Source: Candidatus Thorarchaeota archaeon | GTDB taxonomy: Archaea > Asgardarchaeota > Thorarchaeia > Thorarchaeales > Thorarchaeaceae | NCBI GenBank assembly: GCA_008080745.1 | Contig: SHMX01000012.1 | Span: forward strand, 1 to 45,542 | Direction: 5' to 3' | Length of the DNA: 45,542 bases | Part shown: piece after piece, positions 1 to 7,127 of the stretch | Numbering within the stretch: position 1 is the first letter of the stretch | Layout of the letters: each line of letters begins with the position of its first letter | Made by a program: the position numbers and the translations under genes | Notes under the pieces: generated by a model | What the model was told of the DNA's origin: nothing | What the model saw: the letters and a program-made list of their open reading frames with translations, nothing else | The model's database searches: none

Positions 1-97
1 AAAACATACATCCATTACAGACTTCCACCTATTCAATGTCTAACTTTGTCCAGATATTTCGTATCAGTTTGCAACCCATGAATAAATATCGACGTTT

Positions 98-148
98 GCT
101 TAAAGGCACCTAGCAAAAATTCATTGTCTGATGGTAAGTGTTATAAGT
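98..148 (+). promoter_or_regulatory. Candidate promoter(s) of the S13-S4-S11 operon
   Basis: Two TATA-like boxes lie upstream of the S13 start: GCTTAAAGGC at 98-107 and TTATAAGT at 141-148. The first matches the CTTAAAG-type box seen before several other genes in this window. The second would give a leader of about 30 bases. I cannot tell which one is used. The first 200 bases otherwise show no convincing gene. Confidence 0.4.
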
Positions 149-201
149 CTACCAAAAAGAAGCGAACTAGCCTCAAGCCAGTCAAAATGAGGTAATCAAC
201 C

Positions 202-669
202 ATGTCCGAGCAAGAATACAAACACATTGTACGATTAGCAGGCCACGATATTGATGGTCAGATTAATTTACTCCAAGGTATAACAAACGTCCGTGGAGTG
301 GGCCTTCGAATGTCAAAGGCATTAATTAGAAAGCTTAACCTAGATCCAAGTATGCGGCTAGGATTTCTTGATGATGATAGTATCGCAGAGATAGAAAATA
401 TTCTCAAGAACCCCCTAGAATCGGGTATACCTGAATGGTATGTCAACCGCCCAAGAGACAGAATGACTGGCAAAATGGTTCACTTGATAGGTGCAGACCT
501 AGAATTTGCTCATCGCTCGGATATTGACCGACTAAAACGGATACGATCTTGGCGTGGAGTTAGACATGCTCTTGGTCTTAAAGTACGTGGACAGCACACC
601 AGAACAACTGGTCGTGGTGGCGTTGCTGTGGGTGTATCAAGAAAGAAACTTGCAAAGAGGTCTGAATAA
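202..669 (+). CDS. rps13: Small ribosomal subunit protein uS13
   Basis: This is the 155-residue S13 protein of the small-subunit head, which contacts the P-site tRNA and the large subunit. The N-terminal half has the helical S13 fold with the motif GVGLRMSKALIRKLN. The C-terminal tail carries the diagnostic RGQHTRTTGRGG rRNA-binding stretch and a basic end. Length and order are normal for archaea. It is the first gene of S13-S4-S11: its TAA stop overlaps the S4 ATG by one base (TAATG), which suggests translational coupling. In most archaea this trio follows cbf5 on the same strand; here it is on the opposite strand, about 4 kb away from cbf5. Confidence 0.97.
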   Translation: MSEQEYKHIVRLAGHDIDGQINLLQGITNVRGVGLRMSKALIRKLNLDPSMRLGFLDDDSIAEIENILKNPLESGIPEWYVNRPRDRMTGKMVHLIGADLEFAHRSDIDRLKRIRSWRGVRHALGLKVRGQHTRTTGRGGVAVGVSRKKLAKRSE

Positions 670-1250
670 TGGGAGATCCACGTCGTCAGAAAAAGCGTTA
701 TGTCGCTCCAAAGAAACCCTTTGACAGTGAAAGATTTGAGCAAGAACTTGAGCTTGTTGGCGGGTATGGAATGAGAAATAAGAGAGAGCTCTGGAGGCAT
801 AGAACTGAGCTTTCACGAGTGCGAAGACAAGCAAGAAACCTTCTCGCAATTCCAGCTTCTGAAAGAGCACAGCTTGAGAGAGATTTAATCAGTAAACTCA
901 CACGAGAAGGTATTCTCTCAGATGAGCCCACTCTCGATAGTGTTCTTGACTTGACGCTTGAAGATGTGTTAGAGAGACGATTACAGACCCTTGTTCTAAG
1001 AAAGGGACTGGCATGTTCACCACACCACGCACGACAACTAGTCACTCATGGGCATATTGCTCTTAATGGTTCACGAATTACTACCCCCAGCAGAATCATT
1101 ACTCTCGCTGAGGAAGACAGAATTACTTATGCTGCTGGCTCACCTCTCAATGATGACACTCATCCTGCACGTATAGCAGCTTCAAGCGCAGCACAACGCG
1201 CTGGAGAAATGGGAGAGTCTGGAGAGGACGAAGATGAGAGGGAGGACTAA
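669..1250 (+). CDS. rps4: Small ribosomal subunit protein uS4
   Basis: This 193-residue protein is S4, a primary 16S rRNA binder that starts small-subunit assembly. The N-terminus has the archaeal MGDPRRQKKRYVAPKKP signature. Residues about 105-160 form the S4 RNA-binding domain (RRLQTLVLRKGLACSPHHAR, then VTHGHIALNG). The C-terminal 30 residues are Ala/Glu/Asp rich and probably disordered. It overlaps the S13 stop by one base and is followed after three bases by S11. Confidence 0.97.
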   Translation: MGDPRRQKKRYVAPKKPFDSERFEQELELVGGYGMRNKRELWRHRTELSRVRRQARNLLAIPASERAQLERDLISKLTREGILSDEPTLDSVLDLTLEDVLERRLQTLVLRKGLACSPHHARQLVTHGHIALNGSRITTPSRIITLAEEDRITYAAGSPLNDDTHPARIAASSAAQRAGEMGESGEDEDERED

Positions 1251-1253
1251 AAC

Positions 1254-1655
1254 ATGAGCAAGAAAGAAGAACGCGATAAATGGGCAATTGCTCATATTTA
1301 CGCATCATATAATGATAGTATCATTCATATCACAGACATCACTGGTGCTGAAACTATTGCAAGATATAGCGGTGGAATGATGGTTAAAGCTGACAGGAAT
1401 GAGTCGTCACCACATGCTGCTATGCAGGCAGCATTCCAAGCCGCTCGTGAGGCAAAAGATAAAGGAGTATATGGGATTCACATCAGAGTCCGAGCTCCTG
1501 GCGGACACGGTCCTAAGACACCAGGTCCTGGAGCTCAAGCTGCTATTCGAGCACTGAGCAGAGCTGGACTACGAATTGGAATCATTGACGAAGTAACTCC
1601 AATTCCACATGACGGTACAAGAAAACCCGGCGGTCGCCGTGGTCGAAGAGTATGA
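1254..1655 (+). CDS. rps11: Small ribosomal subunit protein uS11
   Basis: This 133-residue S11 protein sits on the platform of the small subunit. Visible family motifs are [19 protein letters not shown] near the N-terminus and [19 protein letters not shown] at the C-terminus. It is the last gene of this operon. The usual archaeal followers (rpoD, L18e, L13, S9, rpoN, rpoK) are absent, and a hairpin overlapping the stop codon ends the unit. Confidence 0.97.
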   Translation: MSKKEERDKWAIAHIYASYNDSIIHITDITGAETIARYSGGMMVKADRNESSPHAAMQAAFQAAREAKDKGVYGIHIRVRAPGGHGPKTPGPGAQAAIRALSRAGLRIGIIDEVTPIPHDGTRKPGGRRGRRV

Positions 1656-1670
1656 TTCGATAATCGAATC
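1654..1670. terminator. Hairpin terminator between S11 and TiaS
   Basis: A perfect 7-bp inverted repeat (GATTCGA, TAA loop, TCGAATC) overlaps the S11 stop codon and is followed by a T-rich stretch on the plus strand. The flanking genes are convergent, so it probably ends S11 transcription. Confidence 0.55.
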
Positions 1671-1686
1671 TACTCCATTTCTGTTT

Positions 1687-3036
1687 TTATTCTGAATGCC
1701 ATCTAGGTATGAGAGATATACTTCTTCCATCATTGTATCTGCCTATTCGTGCTATGGGACGTGTCAGATGACGGTGAGCTCGTAGCGGAGGAAGATAGAG
1801 TCCAGTCGACACTGTTCTGAGTTCAATAGATTCAATCTTTCTCATGTTTGTGGATCTGTATCCACATTTTTCACACTTGAATCCCTTATTTCTTCCCGCA
1901 CTTTTCAAGCGTTTTCCACAATCAGGACAAATAGGATTGAAATACGAAATGTTTTCTGCAAGATGAAGAACTTCTAGTCCTTCGACGTTTAGAGTCATTC
2001 CGTGAGTACGTGAGGCGGGCTTTACTCCTGTATGAAGCAACACTTTGTCACCAGGAATCAAGCTGCGAACGATATTGCGAAAATCACCCGTTGGCTCATA
2101 GGCTGCACATTCAATGGATCCAGTGCTATCACGGATGGTGAAAATGACATGACCGCCTTCGATGATTCTGGGGGACTCTATAACCTGGCCCTCCACTACA
2201 GCAGCCATATATGGACGAAGTTCTGCAATCATAACCTTATGCTGAAGATGTTCACCCGTACCTTGATTACTACGAAATATACACCATCTTTGGATCTGCT
2301 GGCCAGCATATACAAATCCACATGCAATTCGGAGTGAAACGGGATATTCACCTCTTATTCCAAACAAAACCGGATCGGGGCCATGAGGTTCAATAAGAAT
2401 CTGTCCTGTTTGAGGATCTACATTTGAGAAGGTATGTCTTGGGAATTTTGAGTCCATGTCATAGACAGACTCAGGATCAACATCTCTATCAAGATAGCAT
2501 TCGTTCGGATTTCTATAAGTAATCAATTCGTAAGTATGGTCGCCCACAAGAGTATTCCCAACCGCAGCAAGTGCTCCAATTATGCCCCGTCCAGTTCCAG
2601 TCCGAAGATGGTTCCAATCATATTTTTGCAAAATTCGTTCTGCGTAGTCAACAGGTACAGCACGCCATATCGCAGTCTGTGAGAAGTTTAGTAAGATCTC
2701 CGGAATCTCGTTGGGAACAATAACAATCCCTGGATTTGTATTGTGATGATTCTTTTGAACATATGATGAAACAGCTTTGTTCAAGACAGCTAATATTTCC
2801 GTAGAGCTACATTCTGTTGATATCCTTAGAGCAACTGCACCATTACCCCGCGTTCTAAAGGGAATGTTGGGGTTCAACCGAATCAGATTTGGATAATCAC
2901 ACCATTCCACACCAAGATTTTCAAGTTTGTTGACCATAAGACTCACAAAATGAGTTGTACAGCCACCTTGGGGGCTATCAATATCATCCATCCCAATATG
3001 AAGAACCTGAGAATCCACTATGAATCCCTCACACAT
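1687..3036 (-). CDS. tiaS: tRNA(Ile2) 2-agmatinylcytidine synthetase TiaS
   Basis: TiaS uses agmatine and ATP to modify C34 of the CAU-anticodon tRNA-Ile so that it reads AUA. The sequence shows the N-terminal family signature HIGMDDIDSPQGGCTTHF, the internal RTGTGRGIIGALAA segment, an OB-fold-like region at about 270-350, and a C-terminal zinc ribbon (CPDCGKRL ... CEKCGYRS). The 449-residue length fits the family. The first ATG lies inside the 3' end of the upstream Cys-rich gene. An in-frame GTG six codons later, overlapping that gene's TAG stop, is an alternative start. Both arrangements imply coupled translation. Confidence 0.92.
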   Translation of the reverse strand: MCEGFIVDSQVLHIGMDDIDSPQGGCTTHFVSLMVNKLENLGVEWCDYPNLIRLNPNIPFRTRGNGAVALRISTECSSTEILAVLNKAVSSYVQKNHHNTNPGIVIVPNEIPEILLNFSQTAIWRAVPVDYAERILQKYDWNHLRTGTGRGIIGALAAVGNTLVGDHTYELITYRNPNECYLDRDVDPESVYDMDSKFPRHTFSNVDPQTGQILIEPHGPDPVLFGIRGEYPVSLRIACGFVYAGQQIQRWCIFRSNQGTGEHLQHKVMIAELRPYMAAVVEGQVIESPRIIEGGHVIFTIRDSTGSIECAAYEPTGDFRNIVRSLIPGDKVLLHTGVKPASRTHGMTLNVEGLEVLHLAENISYFNPICPDCGKRLKSAGRNKGFKCEKCGYRSTNMRKIESIELRTVSTGLYLPPLRAHRHLTRPIARIGRYNDGRSISLIPRWHSE

Positions 3037-3296
3037 CTATCGCATATAGTAGCCTCATGGATTTTTTCACCATGATCTTCACACACAAGATTCCCACATC
3101 TGTTGCAGGCACGAGATGCCAAGTACTCTTTACAGATGTAACACAGAGTTTCAGAGCAAACAAGACACAAATCAGATTCAACAATACAATCACGGCATAC
3201 AGAGGCATCACAGATCCTACATTCCTTCAATGAGCTAACTGATGAGCATATCTCACATTTGGACTCTGAATGGTATGATATTGTCATAATACACAA
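3018..3296 (-). CDS. Small cysteine-rich zinc-binding protein upstream of TiaS
   Basis: This 92-residue protein has repeated CxxC pairs: CEIC, CRIC, CRDC, CLVC, CYIC, CNRC and CDRC, with His residues near the end (CEDHGEKIHEATICDRC). The spacing suggests two or three zinc-finger or B-box/RING-like modules; I cannot assign a family. Its 3' end overlaps the start of TiaS, so it is likely co-translated with it and may act in tRNA modification. That link is inference from position only. The N-terminus could also begin three codons later at a second ATG. Confidence 0.75.
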   Translation of the reverse strand: MCIMTISYHSESKCEICSSVSSLKECRICDASVCRDCIVESDLCLVCSETLCYICKEYLASRACNRCGNLVCEDHGEKIHEATICDRCVRDS

Positions 3297-3351
3297 AAAT
3301 GCTTCATGGGAAGCCTGAAATCTGTTACGACCTGTCGGTTATTGAGAGAAA

Positions 3352-3888
3352 ATGAGAAAACAGGTCGACTCCAAGATATTCGTGTATCACGCATCCCAAT
3401 GTGACCCGAAAAAATGTACTGGATTGCGACTTGGAAAATGGAATTTCGCTACGATTATCAAAGATATGCGTAGAATTCCTCGAGCATCTGTTGTGTTAAA
3501 TCCTGTATCAAGAAAAGCGTTTTCACAACAAGATAGAGAGGAAATCGAAAGACAAGGGATTGTTGCGTTAGATTGTTCATGGAAGCAAGCTGAAGATATT
3601 TTTCGAGCTTCTACATATGGAACACAAAGAGCGTTACCGTACCTATTGGCTGCAAATCCAATCAATACATACAAACCTATCAAATTATCCACAGCTGAAG
3701 CCATAGCAGCTGCTCTTTGGATTGCAGGATTTGAAAGAGATGCTAGAGAGATTATGTCCATATTCAAATGGGGTTCTGCGTTCATTACACTGAATCAAGA
3801 ACTGCTAGAAGCCTATGCAGCATGCAAAAATAGTACAGAAGTTGTAAAGGTACAATCAGAAATAATGGAGAACCAATCACATGGTTGA
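3352..3888 (+). CDS. tsr3: rRNA aminocarboxypropyltransferase, Tsr3 family (DUF367)
   Basis: Tsr3 transfers the 3-amino-3-carboxypropyl group of S-adenosylmethionine to a small-subunit rRNA pseudouridine. The 178-residue sequence shows the family motifs DPKKCTGLRLGK at about residue 18, LDCSWKQAEDIF at about 80, RALPYLLAANPINTYKP at about 95 and LSTAEAIAAALWIAGF at about 115. It is divergent from the Cys-rich gene with only 55 bases between starts. It stands among RNA-modification and ribosome genes, which fits its role. Confidence 0.92.
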   Translation: MRKQVDSKIFVYHASQCDPKKCTGLRLGKWNFATIIKDMRRIPRASVVLNPVSRKAFSQQDREEIERQGIVALDCSWKQAEDIFRASTYGTQRALPYLLAANPINTYKPIKLSTAEAIAAALWIAGFERDAREIMSIFKWGSAFITLNQELLEAYAACKNSTEVVKVQSEIMENQSHG

Positions 3889-3909
3889 ATTCTATGATTG
3901 AAATTCTGA

Positions 3910-4257
3910 TTAAAATGAGATAGATGAATCAGAGGAAGTTACCATTTCTACAAACATTGGCATGGATCCAATCTCAGCATCTGGATGAATCATAGTTGCA
4001 TCAATACCCCGAGATTTCACACAAGTCCCACAATAAACAACTCGAGCACCACCAGAAATAACGGATTCTAGAAGTTCATAAAGATTGGGCATATTATTGG
4101 GTGATTGTCTACTCAAAGCACAGAATACACCACTTTGAACAAGAAAGACATCAACTGAATGACCATTTTCCAATGCACTTTTTATAAATTTCAATCCCGT
4201 ATAAGCAGATTCGTCGGAATATGGCTCGGATTTTATTACTACGGTAATTTTCACCAA
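3910..4257 (-). CDS. DsrE/DsrF-like sulfur-relay family protein
   Basis: This 115-residue protein has the small alpha/beta DsrE-like fold pattern: a beta strand at the N-terminus (VKITVVIKSEPYSDES), an amphipathic helix, the strand VDVFLVQSGVF, and a C-terminal YCGTCVKSRG with two Cys, where the family carries its sulfur-binding cysteine. A GGTGA ribosome site lies five bases before the ATG. The real sulfur acceptor or donor is unknown; sulfur relay for tRNA thiolation is possible given the neighbours, but this is inference. Confidence 0.8.
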   Translation of the reverse strand: MVKITVVIKSEPYSDESAYTGLKFIKSALENGHSVDVFLVQSGVFCALSRQSPNNMPNLYELLESVISGGARVVYCGTCVKSRGIDATMIHPDAEIGSMPMFVEMVTSSDSSISF

Positions 4258-4340
4258 TTACTTTTCACCCAATATCATAATTATTGAATTGGTGGCAATA
4301 TTCACTATATTTAGGATTTATGAAATCGCACTTTGATCTA

Positions 4341-4355
4341 GTCACAAATTGTGAC
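4341..4355. promoter_or_regulatory. Perfect palindrome, candidate operator
   Basis: GTCACAAATTGTGAC is a perfect inverted repeat with 7-base arms around a single central base. It ends 32 bases upstream of the TATA box of the micro-ORF cluster. A second, looser TTGT..ACAA repeat lies at 4415-4424, near the expected transcription start. This spacing suits a dimeric regulator. No regulator is encoded next to it. Confidence 0.5.
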
Positions 4356-4387
4356 TACATTGTGTGTCCTATAATCGTGGCTTTCCA

Positions 4388-4395
4388 TTATATAC
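4388..4395 (+). promoter_or_regulatory. TATA box of the micro-ORF cluster
   Basis: TTATATAC lies 32-39 bases before the first ATG of the cluster. Initiation about 25 bases downstream would leave a leader of only 7-10 bases. Confidence 0.55.
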
Positions 4396-4426
4396 TAACT
4401 TGGAGTAGTATATGTTGTGAACAATC

Positions 4427-4531
4427 ATGGCGTTTGCAAAGAACTCCCACACCCGAACCGAGAAGAAGAACATCACCCGTAAGCCCCAGAGCACCAAGGC
4501 TCTGTCCTATGCTTACACCTATCGGAGGTAA
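4427..4531 (+). CDS. Micro-ORF 1: basic 34-residue protein
   Basis: A 34-residue basic protein starting MAFAKNSHTRTEKK and ending in STKALSYAYTYRR. I recognise no family. It follows a TATA box at a leaderless-type distance. Its last two Arg codons (CGG AGG) together with the stop form a strong GGAGGT ribosome site for micro-ORF 2. The C-terminus matches that of micro-ORF 2 (STKA, three residues, AY, ending RR), with different Ser and Arg codons, which favours selection on protein. GC content is higher than in the flanks. Confidence 0.55.
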   Translation: MAFAKNSHTRTEKKNITRKPQSTKALSYAYTYRR

Positions 4532-4536
4532 TCTCA

Positions 4537-4620
4537 ATGGCAGTATCCAAGACCAAGATCATCAAGGACACCAAGTCCCCCTCAACCAAGGCTATCACCC
4601 ATGCTTACTTCAGGAGATAG
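4537..4620 (+). CDS. Micro-ORF 2: basic 27-residue protein, relative of micro-ORF 1
   Basis: A 27-residue protein, MAVSKTKII at the start and STKAITHAYFRR at the end. A GGAGGT site sits eight bases before the ATG. As in micro-ORF 1, the terminal Arg codons (AGG AGA, then TAG) form the ribosome site for the next ORF. It appears to be a diverged tandem duplicate of micro-ORF 1. Function unknown; the basic, aromatic C-terminus could bind RNA or a membrane surface. Confidence 0.55.
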   Translation: MAVSKTKIIKDTKSPSTKAITHAYFRR

Positions 4621-4625
4621 TCCAC

Positions 4626-4730
4626 ATGAACTCAAGCGTTCAAGATAAGCAATCGACTCCAAAACACCAAGACTCTAGCAAGAGTGGTGAACTCACGCCC
4701 CATGAAGTGCTCGCGTTGGAAGCAACCTGA
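4626..4730 (+). CDS. Micro-ORF 3: hydrophilic 34-residue protein
   Basis: A 34-residue protein beginning MNSSVQDKQSTPKHQ and ending ELTPHEVLALEAT. AGGAGAT lies nine bases before its ATG. It does not share the STKA...RR tail of the other two and has a short acidic amphipathic C-terminus. The three ORFs lie in three different frames, with 5-base spacers, and are followed by T-runs. Function unknown. Confidence 0.45.
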   Translation: MNSSVQDKQSTPKHQDSSKSGELTPHEVLALEAT

Positions 4731-4735
4731 GCACT

Positions 4736-4763
4736 CATTTTTCTTTTTATGAAACAAAAAAAT
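4736..4763. terminator. Shared terminator between micro-ORFs and RNase P RNA
   Basis: On the plus strand, two T-runs at 4739-4748 (TTTTTCTTTTT) follow micro-ORF 3. On the minus strand a T-run (complement of 4756-4762) follows directly after the 3' strand of the RNase P RNA P1 helix. Both fit archaeal oligo-T termination of convergent units. Confidence 0.65.
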
Positions 4764-5107
4764 GGCTCTGGTCCGAAGAGTAGCCCCGATTTTGTTCCGA
4801 ATTCAAGGTTACCCGATGAATTCCTTGCAACATCAAACTAAGCTTCCTACCCTAGGTTTCACGTCGACAGATCATCAACCTATTCTTGGAATTGCTACCT
4901 AGTGATGGACCGTTTCATCGAATCCGAATAGGTCCTCAACAGGTGGTCCTGTATCATAGTCATATCCTATCCGGGCGTGTCGTTTCTGTTTCCAGAGCAT
5001 GGTTCTCACCATTCAGCTCGCGCTGAACTAGCATCGACAAGTAGTCGGGATCTTCCTCAGCCTCTACGAGAAGTAGATACCGTCGGTTGCGCTTTCGCTC
5101 CAGAGCC
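4764..5107 (-). ncRNA. rnpB: RNase P RNA, archaeal type
   Basis: This is the catalytic RNA that removes tRNA 5' leaders. The ends form a perfect 8-bp P1 helix: GGCUCUGG at the 5' end and CCAGAGCC at the 3' end, followed at once by a T-run. Inside, in order, are a P3-like hairpin (UCUAC loop GUAGA), the CR-I-like GAGGAAGAUCC, two hairpins closed by GCGA and GAGA tetraloops, the CR-II/III-like GGAAACAGAAACGACACGCC, GAUGAAACGG, AGCAAUUCCAAGAAUAGG, and the 3' elements GGGUAGGAAGCUU and AUCGGGGCUAC. The length of 344 is normal. It lies 46 bases after cbf5 but has its own TATA box. Short ORFs read from this strand are chance frames. Confidence 0.9.
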
Positions 5108-5127
5108 AGTATGAATTTGAATCATTT

Positions 5128-5134
5128 GTATAAA
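5128..5134 (-). promoter_or_regulatory. TATA box of the RNase P RNA gene
   Basis: On the minus strand TTTATAC lies 21-27 bases before the first base of the P1 helix, which is the expected TATA-to-start distance in archaea. It falls in the short gap after cbf5, so the RNA can be made independently of that gene. Confidence 0.6.
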
Positions 5135-5153
5135 GGATTTCTGTAAAAGGAAA

Positions 5154-6158
5154 TCAATCAGAGCGAGACTTCCAAAGTTGGGGGTATCTATCTCGCTCCA
5201 TAAGTACTCTCTGTATATCAGCAACAATACCTGTATTTGCCTTTGCAATTCTATCCGAGATATCTTTGCTGACCCCTATGGCAATTGCCTCACCTTTGAG
5301 GGTCTTGAGCGCAACGAGGTCGCCCTTATTAATGCCAGAACTAAGATTGAGAACACCGTTGGCAGCTAAAGGTGCGCCATGACAAATGGCTGCAACCGCG
5401 CTATCACGAACTACGATTTCAGGAAGATGTCCAATAGCAAATTCCATGGGTAGTAGATATTTTCGTAACTCAGTGTCGTCCTTGTCCTCAATCCAGAAAT
5501 GATATGCGTCTTTCAAATCATATAGGGAACACATGTGTATATTTTCCTTAAAGTTCCCTACCCGAGTCCTACGAAGCTCGCGCATATGCGCTCCAACACC
5601 CAAAGCCTCTCCAATATCAAAACAGAGTTTTCGGATGTAGGTGCCAGCTTGACATCCCACCTTAAAAAGGACCTGTCTGCCTTTCATTTCGATGATTTCG
5701 TTATAATAAATTTCTCTCACTCGTAGAATTCTACGAACAGCAGATCTGAGTGGCGGCTTTTGGTATAGTTTACCAGTAAACTCTTGAACAATGTCCCGGA
5801 TATCATCTTCAGGTGCTCTTCGGTGTAATTCCATGATGCAAACATATTCCTTTCCTGCAGGAAGTAATGCCTGCATAGCCTTGGTCGCATTATTAACACC
5901 TAATGGAAGAATACCAGTAACGCCTGGGTCCAAAGTTCCCCCATGGCCTACTCGCTCAGAGTCAAAAATCCTTCTTACCCATGTGGCAACTTCATGGCTT
6001 GTCGGTCCTGCGGGTTTGTCTAAAGCAATTACACCATTTTCTAAGAGAAAATCAATAGGAAGCTCTGTAAGGGAGGAGAAACCATAATCTGGATCTGTTG
6101 TATCCACAGCCCGGATTATAGTCTCACGGGGCTGATCAGCAGGTAGAATTCCTGGCAT
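5154..6158 (-). CDS. cbf5: tRNA/rRNA pseudouridine synthase Cbf5 (dyskerin/TruB family)
   Basis: Cbf5 is the catalytic subunit of the H/ACA guide ribonucleoprotein and also acts on tRNA U55. The 334-residue protein has the catalytic loop GGTLDPGVTGILPLG near residue 78, whose Asp is the nucleophile. It also has the GTYIRKLCFDIGEALG motif, the MRELRRTRVG segment, and a C-terminal PUA domain (about 245-320, with AAICHGAPLAANGVL and INKGDLVALKTLKGEAIAIG). It follows L14e after 23 bases, as in most archaea. The usual next gene, S13, is not downstream; RNase P RNA is. Confidence 0.96.
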   Translation of the reverse strand: MPGILPADQPRETIIRAVDTTDPDYGFSSLTELPIDFLLENGVIALDKPAGPTSHEVATWVRRIFDSERVGHGGTLDPGVTGILPLGVNNATKAMQALLPAGKEYVCIMELHRRAPEDDIRDIVQEFTGKLYQKPPLRSAVRRILRVREIYYNEIIEMKGRQVLFKVGCQAGTYIRKLCFDIGEALGVGAHMRELRRTRVGNFKENIHMCSLYDLKDAYHFWIEDKDDTELRKYLLPMEFAIGHLPEIVVRDSAVAAICHGAPLAANGVLNLSSGINKGDLVALKTLKGEAIAIGVSKDISDRIAKANTGIVADIQRVLMERDRYPQLWKSRSD

Positions 6159-6181
6159 GATTTCGGCCCTCTAAAATCCCT

Positions 6182-6469
6182 TTATTCAGGAATGCGAATC
6201 TTGGTACGAACTTGCTCTAGAAGCCCAGCTTCATCCAAGGCTTTCTGAACATCTTCATCACTGGCATCTTCTTTAATCGAAATTACAGTCTTAAGTGGTT
6301 CAAGATGTCGAATATTGCACTTTCGTCGACGAACACTTGTGATGTTTTTGGGACCTGTAACCTTGACAAAACTATCATTGTCCTCAAATACATCAATAAT
6401 AACACAATAACTTCCCGCTTCACGTCCCATAGTCTTTACACAGACTCTTCCGATTTCGTACAGTTTCAT
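6182..6469 (-). CDS. rpl14e: Large ribosomal subunit protein eL14
   Basis: A 95-residue L14e protein with an SH3-like KOW fold: YEIGRVCVKTMGREAGSYCV, then IIDVFEDNDSFVKVTGP and the basic RRRKCNIRHLEPL. Archaeal L14e is this short, unlike the eukaryotic form. A GAGGTGT ribosome site precedes the ATG. It sits between cmk and cbf5, the standard archaeal arrangement. The 111-base spacer to cmk holds no gene I trust. Confidence 0.93.
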   Translation of the reverse strand: MKLYEIGRVCVKTMGREAGSYCVIIDVFEDNDSFVKVTGPKNITSVRRRKCNIRHLEPLKTVISIKEDASDEDVQKALDEAGLLEQVRTKIRIPE

Positions 6470-6580
6470 AGTTTACACCTCAACGTTTCATTGGTCCACT
6501 CTCGAGTCACCTCGATAGTATCATCCTTTAGATGTGAGATAAATCAGTAGAGCAAAAATAGTCCATATCAGGCTTGCGCT

Positions 6581-7126
6581 TTAACCAATATTTCGCGAAA
6601 AGACGATTTCAATAGCATGTTGAACCAGGGAAATGACCTCTTCAAGGGTATATTTCTCAGTGTTGATGATTAGGTCATAGATGCTGAGGTCTGTAACATC
6701 AATATTGTAGTATTGCATGTATCGTTCCTGTTCACTCTGTTCTCTAGCTCTTGTTTCTTGAAGAGCAAAGTTGTAATCGGTATTATCTCGATCTGCAATT
6801 CGTTGAACACGTACCTTTAGAGGTGCTGTAAGAAAGATATGCAAATCCGCATTCTCTCCAGCCATCCAAGCTGCTAATTGGCCATCCAAGATTGCGTTTC
6901 CTTTTTGGGACTCTGACCGCAATGTATCATCCAGAAGTCTATCAATGGCCTCGTTTCCCTCAGCGAATTGGCTGAATTCCTCCAGACTCATATTACGTTC
7001 TTCAGCCATCTGCCGGAAAATTTGTCCTGCAGATACTCGTCTAAGACCAAAAATCTCTGCAATACCATCTGCAACTGAACTCTTCCCAGTGCCGTGCAGT
7101 CCACTCAGGGTGATGACCCTTTTCAT
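6581..7126 (-). CDS. cmk: Cytidylate kinase, archaeal type
   Basis: CMP kinase phosphorylates CMP/dCMP with ATP. The P-loop GLHGTGKSS is near the N-terminus, the substrate-side motif SAGQIFRQMAEERNMSLEEF follows, and the lid region RVQRIADRDN is at about 115. A longer in-frame extension exists, but the ATG at 7126 gives MKRVITLSGLHGTGKS, the usual family start. It lies one base after the L34e stop and follows a GTAGGA-type ribosome site. The product is 181 residues. Confidence 0.93.
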   Translation of the reverse strand: MKRVITLSGLHGTGKSSVADGIAEIFGLRRVSAGQIFRQMAEERNMSLEEFSQFAEGNEAIDRLLDDTLRSESQKGNAILDGQLAAWMAGENADLHIFLTAPLKVRVQRIADRDNTDYNFALQETRAREQSEQERYMQYYNIDVTDLSIYDLIINTEKYTLEEVISLVQHAIEIVFSRNIG

Positions 7127-7127
7127 C

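Noticed and set aside
4284-4730. A 148-codon plus-strand ORF across the micro-ORF region
   Set aside because: It runs through the promoter and TATA box and has low-complexity, non-protein-like composition; only its last 34 codons (micro-ORF 3) have a ribosome site.
4908-5107. Overlapping minus-strand frames with protein-like strings (RRYLLLVEAEEDPDYL and RIGYDYDTGPPVEDLFGFDE)
   Set aside because: They lie fully inside the RNase P RNA and lack usable starts; the base-pairing and conserved RNA core explain the sequence better.
6470-6580. A short frame ending in ATGA at the L14e start
   Set aside because: There is no start codon for most of it and only about 24 codons; probably chance.
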